From assembly GCA_027067085.1 (NCBI GenBank), contig JAMOMM010000494.1, positions 1-6,227 on the forward strand: a stretch of 6,227 nucleotides of DNA, written 5' to 3'. The DNA comes from Hyphomicrobiales bacterium (lineage in GTDB: Bacteria; Pseudomonadota; Alphaproteobacteria; Rhizobiales; Aestuariivirgaceae). Below are positions 5,780 through 6,227 of this stretch, piece by piece. A program made the position numbers and the translations under genes. The notes beneath the pieces are model-generated. The model did no database searches and had not been told where the DNA came from. It saw only the letters and a list, made by a program, of their open reading frames with translations. Every line of letters starts with the position of its first letter. The stretch's first letter is position 1.

Positions 5780-6061
5780 AAAAGGACGACACTTCCGCTA
5801 TATTTGCTGAAATCTGCAGGCACATATAATTTATTGCAACCAAAACTTGCCGCTCAGTTGCGAGAGCGAGAAATTAATAATATCAAATCAGTTACACCAG
5901 AGGTTATTGCCGCTGGCAATATTGGTTGTATGATTCAAATTGCTGGAGGAACGGACATACCAGTCGTTCACACCGTCGAGTTATTAGACTGGGCAACGGG
6001 TGGGCCCCAGCCAAAATTTCTGGCTGCCAATCGAACATCCATGCGAGTAAACACGGCTTAA
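5780..6061 (+). pseudogene. glcF: remnant of glcF (glycolate oxidase iron-sulfur subunit), C-terminal part only
   Basis: The frame open from 5780 to the TAA at 6059-6061 encodes a segment matching the end of GlcF. GlcF is the Fe-S subunit of the GlcDEF glycolate oxidase that oxidises glycolate to glyoxylate. From codon 5813 the protein reads SAGTYNLLQP, then AAGNIGCMIQIAGGTDIP and VVHTVELLDWATGGPQP, the very conserved C-terminal region. In intact GlcF the first block is preceded by Cys-Cys-Gly of the second CCG domain; here it is preceded by LYLLK, so the cysteine pair is lost. Everything N-terminal (ferredoxin-like Fe-S domain, first CCG domain, about 350 residues) is absent. No ATG or ribosome binding site is present; only a TTG at 5804 could start a short 85-residue product. 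The last roughly 14 residues run past the usual GlcF end and look unrelated. It is almost certainly non-functional. The break falls about 44 bases after the inverted-repeat element. Confidence 0.82.
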
Positions 6062-6194
6062 AAGGCCCACTTTTACCAACATCTAATCAAACTTTGATTT
6101 GAGCTGAGGGTGGTGCGATGTCCTTATAATTTGCGGTAACCTATGCTCGTTTTGCAAAGTTGAATGATCTATTCATGTTTATGACCAAGGGGTG
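6062..6194. other. noncoding stretch with small palindromes
   Basis: No credible gene is seen on either strand. AATCAAA-C-TTTGATT (6085-6099) is a 15-base palindrome with a one-base centre. TGAAT-GATCT-ATTCA (6161-6175) is a 5-bp hairpin. GGGGTGCCCC occurs at 6189-6198. A TATAAT at 6125-6130 has no suitable -35 box. Confidence 0.4.
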
Positions 6195-6226
6195 CCCCAA
6201 AGTTGCCCCCCCCCAAAGTTGCCCCC
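6195..6226. repeat. perfect 16-bp tandem duplication at the window end
   Basis: CCCCAAAGTTGCCCCC at 6195-6210 is repeated exactly at 6211-6226, giving a run of nine C at the join. The window ends one base later. It may be the edge of an insertion sequence or longer repeat array where assembly stopped, or an assembly artefact. Confidence 0.7.
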
Positions 6227-6227
6227 A

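Noticed and set aside
6125..6130. TATAAT as a promoter -10 box
   Set aside because: No -35-like hexamer lies 16-18 bases upstream and no gene follows within the window.

Overview
The window looks like a fragment of a draft or metagenomic alphaproteobacterial chromosome. By eye it is moderate in G+C (below 50%), and all genes lie on the + strand. The proteins closely resemble those of marine Rhodobacterales/Hyphomicrobiales. It opens inside a gene, so the 5' part of the cluster is missing.

Positions 1-2094 hold the last two steps of the beta-hydroxyaspartate cycle (BHAC) for glyoxylate assimilation. They are a 5'-truncated bhcC (beta-hydroxyaspartate aldolase) and a complete bhcD (iminosuccinate reductase). 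In Paracoccus denitrificans the order is bhcABCD, so bhcA and bhcB probably lie just upstream of position 1.

Positions 2209-5591 hold a complete three-part TRAP transporter of the DctP/TakP-like (mannitol/chloroaromatic, 2-oxoacid) branch: periplasmic binding protein, small permease (DctQ, unusually long) and large permease (DctM). Between the binding protein and the permeases lie two tandem, near-identical 35-bp hairpin units with T-rich tails. They probably set the excess of binding protein over permease.

Positions 5592-5779 are noncoding and dense in inverted repeats. They include a 111-bp element with perfect 8-bp inverted ends and a strong 16-bp-paired hairpin that is also the best candidate transcription terminator. 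Just downstream (about 5780-6061) is a gene remnant whose protein matches the C-terminal end of GlcF, the iron-sulfur subunit of glycolate oxidase. Its front, including the Cys-Cys-Gly motif, is gone. The rest of the window has no gene and ends in a perfect 16-bp tandem duplication of a C-rich motif.

Reading of the whole: the TRAP system could import a small carboxylate (glycolate, glyoxylate or another 2-hydroxy/2-oxo acid), glycolate oxidase would make glyoxylate, and BHAC would turn glyoxylate into oxaloacetate. The glcF remnant suggests that a glycolate oxidase locus once adjoined this cluster. The transporter's substrate is inferred, not shown by the sequence.
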